Source of the DNA: Bavariicoccus seileri WCC 4188
GTDB taxonomy: Bacteria; Bacillota; Bacilli; Lactobacillales; Aerococcaceae
DNA length: 51,584 nt
Assembly (NCBI RefSeq): GCF_000421665.1
Contig: NZ_ATXL01000012.1
Location: forward strand, 1 to 51,584
Direction of reading: 5' to 3'
Shown piece after piece: positions 13,369 to 21,911 of this stretch. Under the pieces are notes generated by a model, which saw nothing but the letters and a program-made list of their open reading frames with translations, searched no databases and had not been told where the DNA came from. Numbering within the stretch: position 1 is the first letter of the stretch; each line of letters starts with the position of its first letter. A program made the position numbers and the translations under genes.

Positions 13369-14733
13369 TTAGTTCGCTCCTGATTGTTGTTCATTGATCA
13401 ATGTTTGCTTTTGCGTGTCACGTAAAGTGCGTACTTTCTCATTGGTCTCATCTGTGCGGTGGAAGTAGCGATAATTTCTTGGCCAAAATTGTTGGTCAAA
13501 TAATTGGGTAAAGCGAACATCCAAAATTTCTTTCGTGATTGTTTGATCGAACTCTTGATGGATAAAGTGTTTTTCTGCCAATTGATTTGTATATCGAGAT
13601 AATGGGTAGACTAAAAATTCATAATGGTGATCACTCGAAAACGCATTGGGAGCATTCTTATCACGAGCCTCTTGATCTATTTTTGGCGTTTTGACAGTTT
13701 GATAGTGGGTCATAATGGGATCCATCGTGACCGAATCGACAACAATGCTATCCCCATCTTTATGAATCGTGAAGTTAAGTAAACCGCCTAAGACGTTATC
13801 AACATCCTGCATCCCATTTAGGCCATTCCCAATTGAATAAGCAACTAGAGTCTTATGACCTTCAGTGCCCTCCACCCATTCTATTGGTTGGATGACATGT
13901 GGATGTGTACCAATCACTGCATCGACACCTTGGTCCGCAAAAAATTTGGCCCAGGTTTTTTGGTCATCATTAACCTCTGTAGAATCTTCTGTTCCCCAGT
14001 GGGCTGACACCACCACTGCATCTGCTTCTTTTTTTGCAATCTCGACTTGCTTCTTGATTAGATCCTGGTCGAGATAGTTGACACGATAATTATCATTAGC
14101 TACCATGCCGTTGGTGCCATAAGTATAGGCAAGAAAGGCAATTTTGAGACCATTCTTTTCTATAATAGTCACCTTGTCTTGATCGGCTGCCGTTTTGTTA
14201 ACACCAATCAACGGCAAGCCTACTTTCTGGAAGTTATCAATGGCATTGATAACACCTTGATCTAGCTTATCTAACGAATGATTGGTTGCCCCATTTATCA
14301 CATCAAAGCCTGTATCTTTTAGTGCTGTTGCAACTTCTTCAGGAGAATTAAACATCGGATAACTACTAAGTCCTAATTCCTTTCCACCTACGATTGTTTC
14401 CTGGTTGACGAATGCTACGTCTGCCTCGGCAATCTTAGGTTTGATTAATCGATAGAAAGGTTTGAAGTCATATTGGCCGTCTATCGTACCATCTACAGCA
14501 TCAGCAGCATCATAAACCGAAGAATGGATCAAATTATCCCCCATTGCAATGATTCTGACCCTTTCCGAGTCATTCTCTTCGCTAGCTTTGACAGGCTGTG
14601 TGGTCTGAATCATCCAAAATAGAAGGACAGCTCCGACCAACAAAAGCGGGGGCAATTTTAGTAGGAACTTATTTGAAAATTTAGTAACAACCTGCTGTTT
14701 AATTATTTTTAGATAGTCCTTATGCCGCTTCAT
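13369..14733 (-). CDS. CapA/PgsA-family (PGA_cap) membrane-anchored protein
   Basis: A 454-aa protein from the ATG at 14733, which overlaps the preceding stop (ATGA) and has GGGAGAGG upstream; a longer reading to 14772 lacks an RBS. One membrane segment (about residues 22-42) precedes an extracellular calcineurin-like PGA_cap domain: IAMGDNLIHSSVY, DVINGATNHSLD, VVSAHWGTEDS, GVDAVIGTHPHVIQP. Homologues include CapA/PgsA of poly-gamma-glutamate capsule systems, but no capB/capC partners are here, so a capsule role is not supported. A phosphoesterase-type cell-envelope function is the safest reading. Confidence 0.8.
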   Translation of the reverse strand: MKRHKDYLKIIKQQVVTKFSNKFLLKLPPLLLVGAVLLFWMIQTTQPVKASEENDSERVRIIAMGDNLIHSSVYDAADAVDGTIDGQYDFKPFYRLIKPKIAEADVAFVNQETIVGGKELGLSSYPMFNSPEEVATALKDTGFDVINGATNHSLDKLDQGVINAIDNFQKVGLPLIGVNKTAADQDKVTIIEKNGLKIAFLAYTYGTNGMVANDNYRVNYLDQDLIKKQVEIAKKEADAVVVSAHWGTEDSTEVNDDQKTWAKFFADQGVDAVIGTHPHVIQPIEWVEGTEGHKTLVAYSIGNGLNGMQDVDNVLGGLLNFTIHKDGDSIVVDSVTMDPIMTHYQTVKTPKIDQEARDKNAPNAFSSDHHYEFLVYPLSRYTNQLAEKHFIHQEFDQTITKEILDVRFTQLFDQQFWPRNYRYFHRTDETNEKVRTLRDTQKQTLINEQQSGAN

Positions 14734-15644
14734 GATCGATTGCCTCTCCCAACATACTCTTCTAACGTCCAATTGTTTTGATAAATCGTCTGAGCAGCTT
14801 CTTCACCGACGTAACGGAAATGCCATGACTCATGATCATAACCGGTAATAGCTGTCTTATCAGCTGGATATCGTAGAATAAAGCCATATTGGGCTGCAAT
14901 CTCAAGTAGGACCTTATAATCTGAGATTGATTCTAGTTGATCATACCTGACATCATCGACCGTTACATCGACCGCAAGACCAAGTTGGTGTTCACTAAGA
15001 CCCGGCATTGCGATGACCTTACGCGCCTCTTCCTCACTCATAGATGTTAGTGCGTAATCAAAAACGGACTGTTGATAACTATAAGAACGATAAGCTGCTA
15101 TTGTCTTCAACGTGTGTCCTAACTCTGCTTCTACAGCATCTGTCCAATCATTTAATGGTTGATAAGCGACCTCTTGGATGAATTGATCCCCCAAATAACA
15201 CGAAAAATCACTTTCGCTACAGGGTTGAGGTACCCTGACCATGTCTTTTGGTTCATAATCGGCTGGTAGCGCGTGACGTTTATTAGCTATCGTTAAGACT
15301 GTCGTTGGCATACTGATTTCTTCAGGATCATCTGGCAACGGCTCATCCGCATCCGTGTTGACGTAACTGATTACCTCCTCTGCCGATTCATTCGGATTGT
15401 CTTTCCAATAAGCAGCATAACGGTCTTTCTTTCCATCGTCGTAAAAAGAAACTGTTTCTAGTTGTTCCTCTGGACTAGCTGATTCAGTGCTACTATCATC
15501 CTTGTCATCACTACGTTTGAGCGTAGCTTTCTCACTTGAATTATCATTTTGCGTGCCATTATCTTCTTTTGAAGCTTTACCCTGGCAGCCTGGTAATACA
15601 ATTAATACGACCGCCAAACCTATGACGATTAGCATTTCAGTCAT
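14730..15644 (-). CDS. VanY-like D-Ala-D-Ala carboxypeptidase lipoprotein (M15B)
   Basis: A 304-aa lipoprotein: short signal with lipobox VLPGC, then an acidic Ser/Glu-rich linker (about residues 25-75), then an M15B zinc peptidase domain. Zn-binding motifs are clear: SEHQLGLAVDV (HxxxxxxD) and HESWHFRYVG (HxxWHxRY). It would trim the terminal D-Ala of peptidoglycan stem peptides outside the cell. It is first of a translationally coupled envelope cluster with the CapA-like protein and the glucosaminidase. The family is that of VanY, but no van operon is present, so no glycopeptide resistance is implied. Confidence 0.85.
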   Translation of the reverse strand: MTEMLIVIGLAVVLIVLPGCQGKASKEDNGTQNDNSSEKATLKRSDDKDDSSTESASPEEQLETVSFYDDGKKDRYAAYWKDNPNESAEEVISYVNTDADEPLPDDPEEISMPTTVLTIANKRHALPADYEPKDMVRVPQPCSESDFSCYLGDQFIQEVAYQPLNDWTDAVEAELGHTLKTIAAYRSYSYQQSVFDYALTSMSEEEARKVIAMPGLSEHQLGLAVDVTVDDVRYDQLESISDYKVLLEIAAQYGFILRYPADKTAITGYDHESWHFRYVGEEAAQTIYQNNWTLEEYVGRGNRS

Positions 15645-15713
15645 TGAACACCCTCCAATGTACTTTTACATCTATTAATGAAAAAATATAATTAAATAAA
15701 TACTAATCAAACG

Positions 15714-15752
15714 ATGGCTCAAAGCTTACCGCCTGAAAAACAACCTCTTTCT
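15714..15752. repeat. Intergenic direct repeat, copy 1
   Basis: A 39-bp sequence beginning ATGGCTCAAAGCTTACC is repeated at 15828 with 36 of 39 bases identical. The copies flank about 75 bp holding a partial inverted repeat (TAGCTTGAAAATTTC with GAAAATTTCTCATTTTCCGCTA). The 345-bp stretch has no gene. Confidence 0.8.
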
Positions 15753-15827
15753 CAGTGTTTTTCTGGCAGCTTTTTGTCCATAAGTCCATCTAGCTTGAAA
15801 ATTTCTCATTTTCCGCTAGCTCTCCTT

Positions 15828-15866
15828 ATGGCTCAAAGCTAATCGCCCGAAAAACAACCTCTTTCT
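15828..15866. repeat. Intergenic direct repeat, copy 2
   Basis: Second copy of the 39-bp unit at 15714, differing at three positions. Together with the DNA between them the copies look like a member of an interspersed intergenic repeat family. Confidence 0.8.
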
Positions 15867-15935
15867 TATAGTAATCTATATTATTACTGTCTACAAGAAT
15901 ATTGGTAGACTTTAACACACCTGATATGTGCTTGT

Positions 15936-15968
15936 AAAAAGGACTGTGCCACATTGTCGGCACAGTCC
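15936..15968 (-). terminator. Terminator of the small HTH-like gene
   Basis: GGACTGTGCC pairs with GGCACAGTCC (10 bp perfect, 15941-15968). On the minus strand the stem is followed by TTTTT, right after the stop of the 15991-16503 gene. Confidence 0.85.
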
Positions 15969-15990
15969 AAAATTTTTATGCTTTAATCTG

Positions 15991-16503
15991 TTAAACACGT
16001 GACGTTTCAATCGTCTCAAAATACTCTAACAAATTGCGGTGGTGTGCTTCGATGTATTGTCTCGTAACTCCTGGAAGGTGCAACTCAATCACATCTTTAT
16101 AACTCCAAAAATCAAATGGCAACTCTAATCGTAAAGTCGATATGCCATCTCGAATCACATCATTGTCAGTATCACTGGTATACCAGACGACTTTACACTG
16201 TCCAGTTGCCAACCACTTTTTAGCAACCGCAATTTTTAAATCACGATATTCAGACAAGGGATCATTTTCGACTTCAGTTAGGATATCAGCATTTCTAACG
16301 ACTTTTTGAACCAACATCCATTCGTAATCGGTAAATAGGGTACTAAGGATCCTCATATTTTCGTACTTCAATCCTTGTTGTCCTTTCTTCCAACGATCCC
16401 AACTTTGTCCGGTAATCTGTAATTTATGGGTATAAAACGCCTTCTCACTCACATATCGTTCTTTAACTGCATTCAATACGATTGCGACTAATGCTTCATT
16501 CAT
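15991..16503 (-). CDS. Hypothetical protein with Cro/C1-like N-terminal segment
   Basis: A 170-aa protein from the ATG at 16503, which sits 5 nt after AAGGGTGG; a GTG three codons upstream lies inside that RBS. I do not recognise the family with certainty. Residues about 15-60 (VSEKAFYTHKLQITGQSWDRW and onward) resemble a helix-turn-helix of the Cro/C1 kind; the rest is alpha/beta with no motif I can name and no membrane segment. A palindrome 30 bp upstream would suit self-regulation. It is a single-gene unit closed by its own terminator. Function unknown; a DNA-binding regulator is an inference. Confidence 0.6.
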   Translation of the reverse strand: MNEALVAIVLNAVKERYVSEKAFYTHKLQITGQSWDRWKKGQQGLKYENMRILSTLFTDYEWMLVQKVVRNADILTEVENDPLSEYRDLKIAVAKKWLATGQCKVVWYTSDTDNDVIRDGISTLRLELPFDFWSYKDVIELHLPGVTRQYIEAHHRNLLEYFETIETSRV

Positions 16504-16526
16504 ATCATCCACCCTTTCTCGTTAAC

Positions 16527-16602
16527 ATCACTTTTTAGGTGTATTGTACACCTAAAAGGTTAAAATGTCACGTGTAGGGTGGTAAGTTCACTGAAAAAGT
16601 GA
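16527..16602. promoter_or_regulatory. Palindromic operator candidate upstream of the HTH-like gene
   Basis: TTTTTAGGTGTA-TTG-TACACCTAAAA (16532-16557) is a near-perfect inverted repeat. A second pair, ATCACTTTTT at 16527 and AAAAAGTGAT at 16593, brackets the same segment. Both lie between the HTH-like gene and the 3' end of the permease gene. Confidence 0.55.
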
Positions 16603-16660
16603 TTTGTACAACGTGAGAGTTCTTAATGTTCCAAGTCGTCTAAGGTCGCCTTAAATTATC

Positions 16661-19405
16661 TTAATCCTGTGCTTTCAAGGCTTCCACCATATCAACTCTC
16701 TTCAACACGAGATGCATAACTCCCATCACGATCAGTGCGAACAAGAGGGTCAAGCCAGCAGCATAGAGATAACTTGTCCAATTGATCACCACTCTAAAGA
16801 CAGTTTCATCGATTTCAGCCGTTTTAAGGACAAAAGTCGTTAGTGCACGTCCCATCAACGCTCCTAATCCAATCCCAATGAGCGTCAATGCTAACAGTTC
16901 TTGAAAAATGTACCACGATACTTCTTCATTATAAAAACCAAGCACCTTGATTGTCGATAGTTCTCTCATCCGCTCGGACACATTAATCTGGGTCAAACTA
17001 TACAAGACGACGAAAGCTAGCAGAGCAGCCGAGACAACTAACACAATCGTGATCACTCCTAGACCATCCATCGTATCTTGAACGCTCGAACCTAGTCGGC
17101 TCATCAACGTAATCGCTTGAACGCTATTATTTTCCGACAGGCTTTCCGCAAAATCATCCTCTTCTTGAGTCGAAACTTCTCCTTTATCATGATAGGTCAC
17201 GAGATAGGCTGTTGATACAGTGTCTTCATCAAATATATTTTTAAATTCTTCTGGTGTGACATAGAGATAATGGCTCAGATAATTAGCCGCTAGCGATTTG
17301 ACTTTAACTGAATAATCCGTTTGGTCTCCTTTGACTTTGAAATGCAAGGTATCCCCTTCTTCAATATCAGCCAATTGAGCTAACTTCTGGGTCAATATCG
17401 GACTGTCTTTGGTAATGTCTAGATCCGTTTTCCGATCTGGTGTCATCAAATGATACATCTTATCAAATTGGCCCGATAAAGGCGCTAGGATCATCAGTGT
17501 TTGATCATTCATCCCATCTTTGGAGACTGTCACATTCTTACTTTCAATTGGTAAAACATCGCCGACAATGTCTGCTTCTTTGAGAGCTTGATTGATGTCA
17601 TCGCGGTCGTTATCAGTGGCAGCGTCAGTAAATGTGATCATCGCATCAAACGTTTGAACATCTTCAAACTGGTCTGTTGTTACTTGCGAAATAGAGTCAT
17701 TCAAGCCAAAACCAGTTAAGATCAACGCCATACAACCTGCAACACCAATGACTGTCATCGCATTTCTTCCTTTATAACGGAATAGATTTCTCAACGTCAT
17801 TTTGCGATTGAAACTAATATGACGCCACAAAAATGTCCATCTTTCCAGAACAATTTTCTTCCCTTTTTTAGGTGGCTTGGGTTGAAGTAATTCCCTCGGG
17901 CTCTCATGGGTCGATTGCCAGACTGCAAATAAAGCTGCACCAAGCGTCGTCACCATGATGAATGATACAGCAATCATTATGACGTGAGGTTCTACCTTAA
18001 TCAAAAAGTGAGGCAGGTCATACATCGACGAGTAGGCATTAAAAATTAGTGGTGGAAATAGCGGATAGGCAATGGCTACTCCAATCGCACTCCCCACTAT
18101 AGCTGCTAAAAAGGCATACGCAACATATTTCAAGGCAATTTGTGCCTTGCTGTACCCCAAACCACGATACATTCCAATAGTGATTCGTTGCTCATCGACC
18201 ATTCGTTTGATAGCTGTAAAGCACATCAAGGCCGCCACTAATCCAAAGAAAACAGGGAATATCCGTGCGATGGCTGAAACGCGATCAGCATTGTCTTGAT
18301 ATTCTGAGTAACCGACATTTTGGGAGCGATCCATGACAAAATACTCAGGCATTTTTAGGTCATTCAGTTCTTGTTCTTTTTCGTTTAGATCTTCCTCTGC
18401 TTGATCTAAGTCTGCAGTTTTCTCGGCATATTCTTCATCAAATGCAGCTTTTTGCGCCTCTAACTCTGCTGATTGTTCAGCAACAGTGGCTTCTCCAAAT
18501 TGTGCCCTTGCTGCTTCGATTTCAGCTTCAGCGGCCTCTAATTGTTTTTTTCCATCTTCTAAAGCTTTCCGTCCATCCGCAATTTCCTTTTTTGCATCAT
18601 CAATGCTCGGTTGCGCATCAGACCTAATACCATCCAATACTTCTTCTGGTCGTTTGCTGAGCAAGTCCTCTAACGCATCCGTTTCTTGATCAACCTGATC
18701 ATCGTAATCAGAGGTATACGGCACCGTATGTTCGAGTTTCGGACTTCTGATTAACAAACTCGTATAGGTATCATTATTGAAGGCTTCGTCTGAGACATAA
18801 GCATAATAATCATAACTTGCAGCAGTTTGCGCGGATTGTCGATTATAGCGCTCTAAGTATTCGGACGACGTCACAAAGCCCGAAATTTTATAGTCTTTTT
18901 CTTTTAAAGCTAACGGCTCATCTTGTCCTTCAACCGCCTCTGTCAGCGTTGTCTTATCTTTGAAGGTAACTGTATCTCCGACTTTATAGCCCAGGTTTTT
19001 AGCCATCAATTCGTCGAGCGCAATTTCCTGGTCGTTTTTTGGTAAATGGCCTGTTATCACTAGTGGAACAGTAATTTTTGACCCCTTCCGCCAATTCATC
19101 ACATTGATTCGCTTATCATTAGCCGTCAAAATCAACGATTGGCGTGACTCTACTTGATAACCGTCATCCTCAATCACCTTGAGATCATCGTCTGTCACCC
19201 CATAGGTTGAGACAATTGAAAAATCCGCTAGATTTGTATCAGAGTAGTACTGTTGCCCACTCTTAAGCATACTTGGTCCGGCGCCTCTCACCCCAACGTA
19301 GAAACTAACACCAAGCAAAATGATGCCGACTAGAGCCAAAAATCGCCCCATACTGGACTTGATATCACGAAAAATAGTTTTCAGAAAGGTTTTTGTTAAC
19401 ATCAT
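16661..19405 (-). CDS. ABC transporter permease, FtsX/MacB-like with extracellular coiled coil
   Basis: A 914-aa permease with two FtsX modules. One membrane segment near the start (about residues 18-40) is followed by a large extracellular domain holding a charged coiled coil (about 255-345, rich in E/K/A heptads), then three membrane helices (about 380-500). A second extracellular domain (about 570-780) precedes the last three helices (about 790-905). No transport pore is expected: type VII ABC proteins of this kind couple ATP hydrolysis to extracellular movement or lipid/peptide handling. The partner ATPase ends 7 bp upstream. The substrate cannot be told; related pairs act in antimicrobial-peptide resistance or envelope maintenance. 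Confidence 0.82.
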   Translation of the reverse strand: MMLTKTFLKTIFRDIKSSMGRFLALVGIILLGVSFYVGVRGAGPSMLKSGQQYYSDTNLADFSIVSTYGVTDDDLKVIEDDGYQVESRQSLILTANDKRINVMNWRKGSKITVPLVITGHLPKNDQEIALDELMAKNLGYKVGDTVTFKDKTTLTEAVEGQDEPLALKEKDYKISGFVTSSEYLERYNRQSAQTAASYDYYAYVSDEAFNNDTYTSLLIRSPKLEHTVPYTSDYDDQVDQETDALEDLLSKRPEEVLDGIRSDAQPSIDDAKKEIADGRKALEDGKKQLEAAEAEIEAARAQFGEATVAEQSAELEAQKAAFDEEYAEKTADLDQAEEDLNEKEQELNDLKMPEYFVMDRSQNVGYSEYQDNADRVSAIARIFPVFFGLVAALMCFTAIKRMVDEQRITIGMYRGLGYSKAQIALKYVAYAFLAAIVGSAIGVAIAYPLFPPLIFNAYSSMYDLPHFLIKVEPHVIMIAVSFIMVTTLGAALFAVWQSTHESPRELLQPKPPKKGKKIVLERWTFLWRHISFNRKMTLRNLFRYKGRNAMTVIGVAGCMALILTGFGLNDSISQVTTDQFEDVQTFDAMITFTDAATDNDRDDINQALKEADIVGDVLPIESKNVTVSKDGMNDQTLMILAPLSGQFDKMYHLMTPDRKTDLDITKDSPILTQKLAQLADIEEGDTLHFKVKGDQTDYSVKVKSLAANYLSHYLYVTPEEFKNIFDEDTVSTAYLVTYHDKGEVSTQEEDDFAESLSENNSVQAITLMSRLGSSVQDTMDGLGVITIVLVVSAALLAFVVLYSLTQINVSERMRELSTIKVLGFYNEEVSWYIFQELLALTLIGIGLGALMGRALTTFVLKTAEIDETVFRVVINWTSYLYAAGLTLLFALIVMGVMHLVLKRVDMVEALKAQD

Positions 19406-19412
19406 ATCGCTC

Positions 19413-20114
19413 CTACCACTCTATCTCAGACACTGCTAGTGGGTGGTCATTATACTCTTCTTTAGAAACTGTTCCATTAAAAATATGAATGACGTGGTTC
19501 GCCATTTTAGCGATTTGTTGATTATGGGTGATTACTACAACAGTTGTCTTGGTATTACGACAGGTTTCTTCAAGTTGAGCTAATACTTGTTTACCCGTTT
19601 CAAAGTCAAGCGCTCCTGTAGGTTCATCACACAAAAGTAATGCCGGCTTTTTAGCAATTGCTCTGGCTATCGACACCCTTTGTTGCTCTCCTCCTGATAA
19701 CTGTGCGGGAAAATGATCTTTCTTATCTTTCAGTCCGACAGAGTCAAGAACCTCTAAGACATTCAAGTCCGATTTTGTGATTTCTGCGGCTAGCTCAACA
19801 TTTTCAAGCGCCGTCAGGTTAGGTACTAAGTTGTAGTTTTGGAAGATAAATCCCACTTTATTACGACGATAAGTAGTCAGATCTCGGTCTGATAGTTGTG
19901 CAATATCTTTCCCCTCAACGATTACTTCACCACTAGTCGGTCGATCCATCCCCCCCAAAATATTCAAAACAGTTGATTTCCCAGCGCCACTTGGTCCGAG
20001 AATCACCACAAAACTACCTGAATCAATATCAAAATTAATATCTTCATTTGCTTTAGTCAGAGCTTCCTTGCTCCCATAATATTTACATTCATGCTTTAAA
20101 CTGATATAAGCCAT
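19413..20114 (-). CDS. ABC transporter ATP-binding protein, MacB/LolD type
   Basis: A 233-aa ATPase from the ATG at 20114, preceded by GAGGTGGGGGAAGG; a GTG at 20126 lies inside this RBS and is unlikely. Motifs: Walker [20 protein letters not shown]-loop [12 protein letters not shown], signature [14 protein letters not shown], Walker [13 protein letters not shown] and H-loop VVITHN. It is the partner of the FtsX-type permease just downstream and shares its promoter. Confidence 0.92.
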   Translation of the reverse strand: MAYISLKHECKYYGSKEALTKANEDINFDIDSGSFVVILGPSGAGKSTVLNILGGMDRPTSGEVIVEGKDIAQLSDRDLTTYRRNKVGFIFQNYNLVPNLTALENVELAAEITKSDLNVLEVLDSVGLKDKKDHFPAQLSGGEQQRVSIARAIAKKPALLLCDEPTGALDFETGKQVLAQLEETCRNTKTTVVVITHNQQIAKMANHVIHIFNGTVSKEEYNDHPLAVSEIEW

Positions 20115-20137
20115 TCCTTCCCCCACCTCTCACAAAA

Positions 20138-20168
20138 AGTATAGCATGGACTATCTTGTCACCCTAAG
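20138..20168 (-). promoter_or_regulatory. Extended -10 promoter of the ABC pair
   Basis: On the minus strand TGCTATACT (extended -10; TATACT at 20138-20143) lies about 24 bp before the ATPase start, with a weak TTAGGG -35 at 18 bp spacing. Confidence 0.45.
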
Positions 20169-20219
20169 GATTCTAATTTACCTATTCCATTTGGACTGTC
20201 CAGACTGACTAGTCGTTCA

Positions 20220-21410
20220 TCATCTATCGACCTTAATCATTCGAACTTTTAAATACTGGCTAAGTCGTGATGCTTTTGGATAAGGAAAATCACTCGGCAA
20301 TCCATATTTAGCCACCCATTGAAATGAACAACCTAACTGCTCTAAAGTCTCTGTAATCATCCGGTCAAAGTCTGATGCTTTGAAGTTTGCTGCATTTGTG
20401 GACAATACTAATAATCCTGATGGCGCTAAGATTTTGACGCTATCTGCAATAAGATCCGCATAATTCTTTTTGACCGTAAAAACTTTCTTTTTGTTGCGAG
20501 CAAATGACGGTGGGTCACAGATAATCAGGTCATAGGAGAGTTGGTGACGAGAGGCATATTTAAAGTAATCAAATGTGTCCATCACATAGACTTTTTGCCC
20601 AGTGATAGGAATTTTGTTCAAGTCAAACTGCTCCTCTGTCAACGCACGTGTGCGATTAGCGAGATCAACACTTGTTGTGCTGTTAGCTCCACCCACTGCG
20701 GCAGCAACCGAAAAAGCTCCTGTATAACTGAAGACATTCAAGACATCTTTTTTTGTGCTATATTGCTCCTTTAGTGCCTTTCGCACCTCTCGTTGGTCGA
20801 GAAAAATGCCGGTCATCCAACCATCATCCAAGTGGACAGCATAGTTAACCCCATTTTCTAGGATTATAATCGGTTCGCTAGTCGGTGTCCCAAATACCCA
20901 TTCACTTTCTGCTTCCTTTTCTCTTTGATACCGACGTTTTACAACCAGTCCCTTTATTAGAGGATGACCTGTCTCTACATCAGTAAACTCTTTCAAGGTA
21001 TGGACGATGTCATTAAGATAGGTCGCTATACTTTTTGAGTATAGACTAATAACTCCATAACCATCATAATAATCCAGTGTAACGCCCCCCAAGCCATCTC
21101 CTTCACCATTAAAAAGTCTGAAAGCTGTTGTGTCTTTCTGATTAAATAGGTCTTTTCGCCTTTTTAGAGCCCTAGCAAATAAGTTAGGCAGTAACGATTG
21201 AAGATCACTGATTGCTTCGTCACTAATCAGCCAGCCAAATCCTTTTTGCTGTTGACCTAATAAAGCTGTTCCAATTAGTTTTCCGCGATTGTCTTTGAGC
21301 AGTACTAGCTCGCCATTATCTGATGCTTCTTCTTTTTTAAGTGAATTTTCTGTTATCAATGGATTATCCAGCGATATCTGGTGTCTTTTCGTTAATTGGA
21401 TAGTTCTCAC
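20220..21410 (-). CDS. rlmI: Class I SAM-dependent rRNA methyltransferase, RlmI family
   Basis: A 396-aa enzyme resembling RlmI (23S rRNA m5C1962 methyltransferase). The N-terminal PUA-like part starts VRTIQLTKRHQISLDNPLI; the RlmI middle domain has FRLFNGEGDGLGGVTLDYYD; the methyltransferase domain has WMTGIFLDQREVR, NVFSYTGAFSVAAAVGGA (SAM loop), and LIICDPPSFARNKK. I place the start at the GTG at 21410, with AGGAAG 6 nt upstream; the longer frame to 21485 adds a low-complexity leader encoded by tandem repeats and lacks an RBS. The ICE has inserted about 165 bp upstream, just beyond its promoter. Confidence 0.85.
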   Translation of the reverse strand: MRTIQLTKRHQISLDNPLITENSLKKEEASDNGELVLLKDNRGKLIGTALLGQQQKGFGWLISDEAISDLQSLLPNLFARALKRRKDLFNQKDTTAFRLFNGEGDGLGGVTLDYYDGYGVISLYSKSIATYLNDIVHTLKEFTDVETGHPLIKGLVVKRRYQREKEAESEWVFGTPTSEPIIILENGVNYAVHLDDGWMTGIFLDQREVRKALKEQYSTKKDVLNVFSYTGAFSVAAAVGGANSTTSVDLANRTRALTEEQFDLNKIPITGQKVYVMDTFDYFKYASRHQLSYDLIICDPPSFARNKKKVFTVKKNYADLIADSVKILAPSGLLVLSTNAANFKASDFDRMITETLEQLGCSFQWVAKYGLPSDFPYPKASRLSQYLKVRMIKVDR

Positions 21411-21429
21411 GTTTAACTTCCTCTCGATC

Positions 21430-21489
21430 TCTGTCTCTTGGTCACAGTTTCTATCTCTTGGTGACAGTCTCTGCCTCTCAATCACAGTT
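21430..21489. repeat. Three 20-bp tandem repeats in the rlmI leader
   Basis: Units TCTGTCTCTTGGTCACAGTT, TCTATCTCTTGGTGACAGTC and TCTGCCTCTCAATCACAGTT follow each other without gaps. They lie between the rlmI promoter and start, so they would be transcribed as the 5' leader, whose strand carries several purine-rich GAGAGG/AGAGA stretches. Confidence 0.85.
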
Positions 21490-21498
21490 AATGCCTTT

Positions 21499-21528
21499 AT
21501 TATAAGCGAGAAATGCTTGAGTCACTAA
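21499..21528 (-). promoter_or_regulatory. Candidate rlmI promoter
   Basis: On the minus strand TTAGTG (21523-21528), 18-bp spacer, TATAAT (21499-21504). It lies only about 50 bp from the ICE left end, so rlmI transcription should survive insertion. Confidence 0.45.
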
Positions 21529-21644
21529 CTCTTTGGTCAGTAATTGAAAATTGTTCTCTTTTTATTAAGAAAAACAGTATAAAAATCTAATTATCCGCAT
21601 AAACACTGGACTTATCACACTTTATCAAGGTCAAAACCACTCAA

Positions 21645-21667
21645 TTTACTACTAATTTACTACTTAT
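21645..21667. promoter_or_regulatory. Left-end Int arm-binding repeats (DR2-like)
   Basis: TTTACTACTAA followed by TTACTACTTAT. The second unit recurs exactly at 48505 in the right end, matching the known layout of Tn916 integrase N-domain binding sites. Confidence 0.7.
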
Positions 21668-21748
21668 GAATGAGCTTTGATACGACGATTTATCCTTGAA
21701 AAGTGAAGATACAAAGATACTTCTAATAAAAATTGAATATTTAATAGG

Positions 21749-21782
21749 TAGACACTTCAAAAATGAGGTGTCTATTTTTTTA
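21749..21782 (+). terminator. Terminator inside the ICE left end
   Basis: TAGACACTTC and GAGGTGTCTA pair around a short A-rich loop and are followed by eight T. It would insulate the conjugation genes from outside transcription, or end circular-form read-through. Confidence 0.75.
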
Positions 21783-21807
21783 TCCAATTTTGAAAGGAAG
21801 TGAACTT

Positions 21808-21888
21808 ATAAAAACAGAAAATCAAGAATCAAAGGGTCGCTCCCCTCCCTTAAAGACCATCAAACAGATAAGATTCATTCAACTATAA
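21808..21888 (+). pseudogene. orf24 remnant
   Basis: A 26-codon frame (KTENQESKGRSPPLKTIKQI and on) follows AAAGGAAG at a good distance, but its first codon is ATA instead of ATG. It matches the position of the small orf24 of Tn916. I count it as lost start or a very weak non-standard start. Confidence 0.35.
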
Positions 21889-21911
21889 AAAAAGAAAGGA
21901 TAGGTAAAAAT

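Noticed and set aside
13369-14733. Poly-gamma-glutamate capsule locus
   Set aside because: A CapA-like protein is present, but no CapB/CapC ligase genes.
14730-15644. Vancomycin resistance determinant (vanY)
   Set aside because: Only the peptidase family matches. There are no vanR, vanS, vanH, vanA or vanX genes near it, and the gene is part of an envelope cluster.
15714-15866. CRISPR array
   Set aside because: Only two repeat copies with differences, a 75-bp interval and no cas genes.
20220-21485. rlmI start at 21485
   Set aside because: The extra 25 residues come from the tandem repeats, lack an RBS and are not expected in RlmI proteins; GTG 21410 has a good RBS.
21430-21489. CRISPR or Int attachment repeats
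   Set aside because: The units are contiguous without spacers and unlike the DR2 repeats of the ICE ends.
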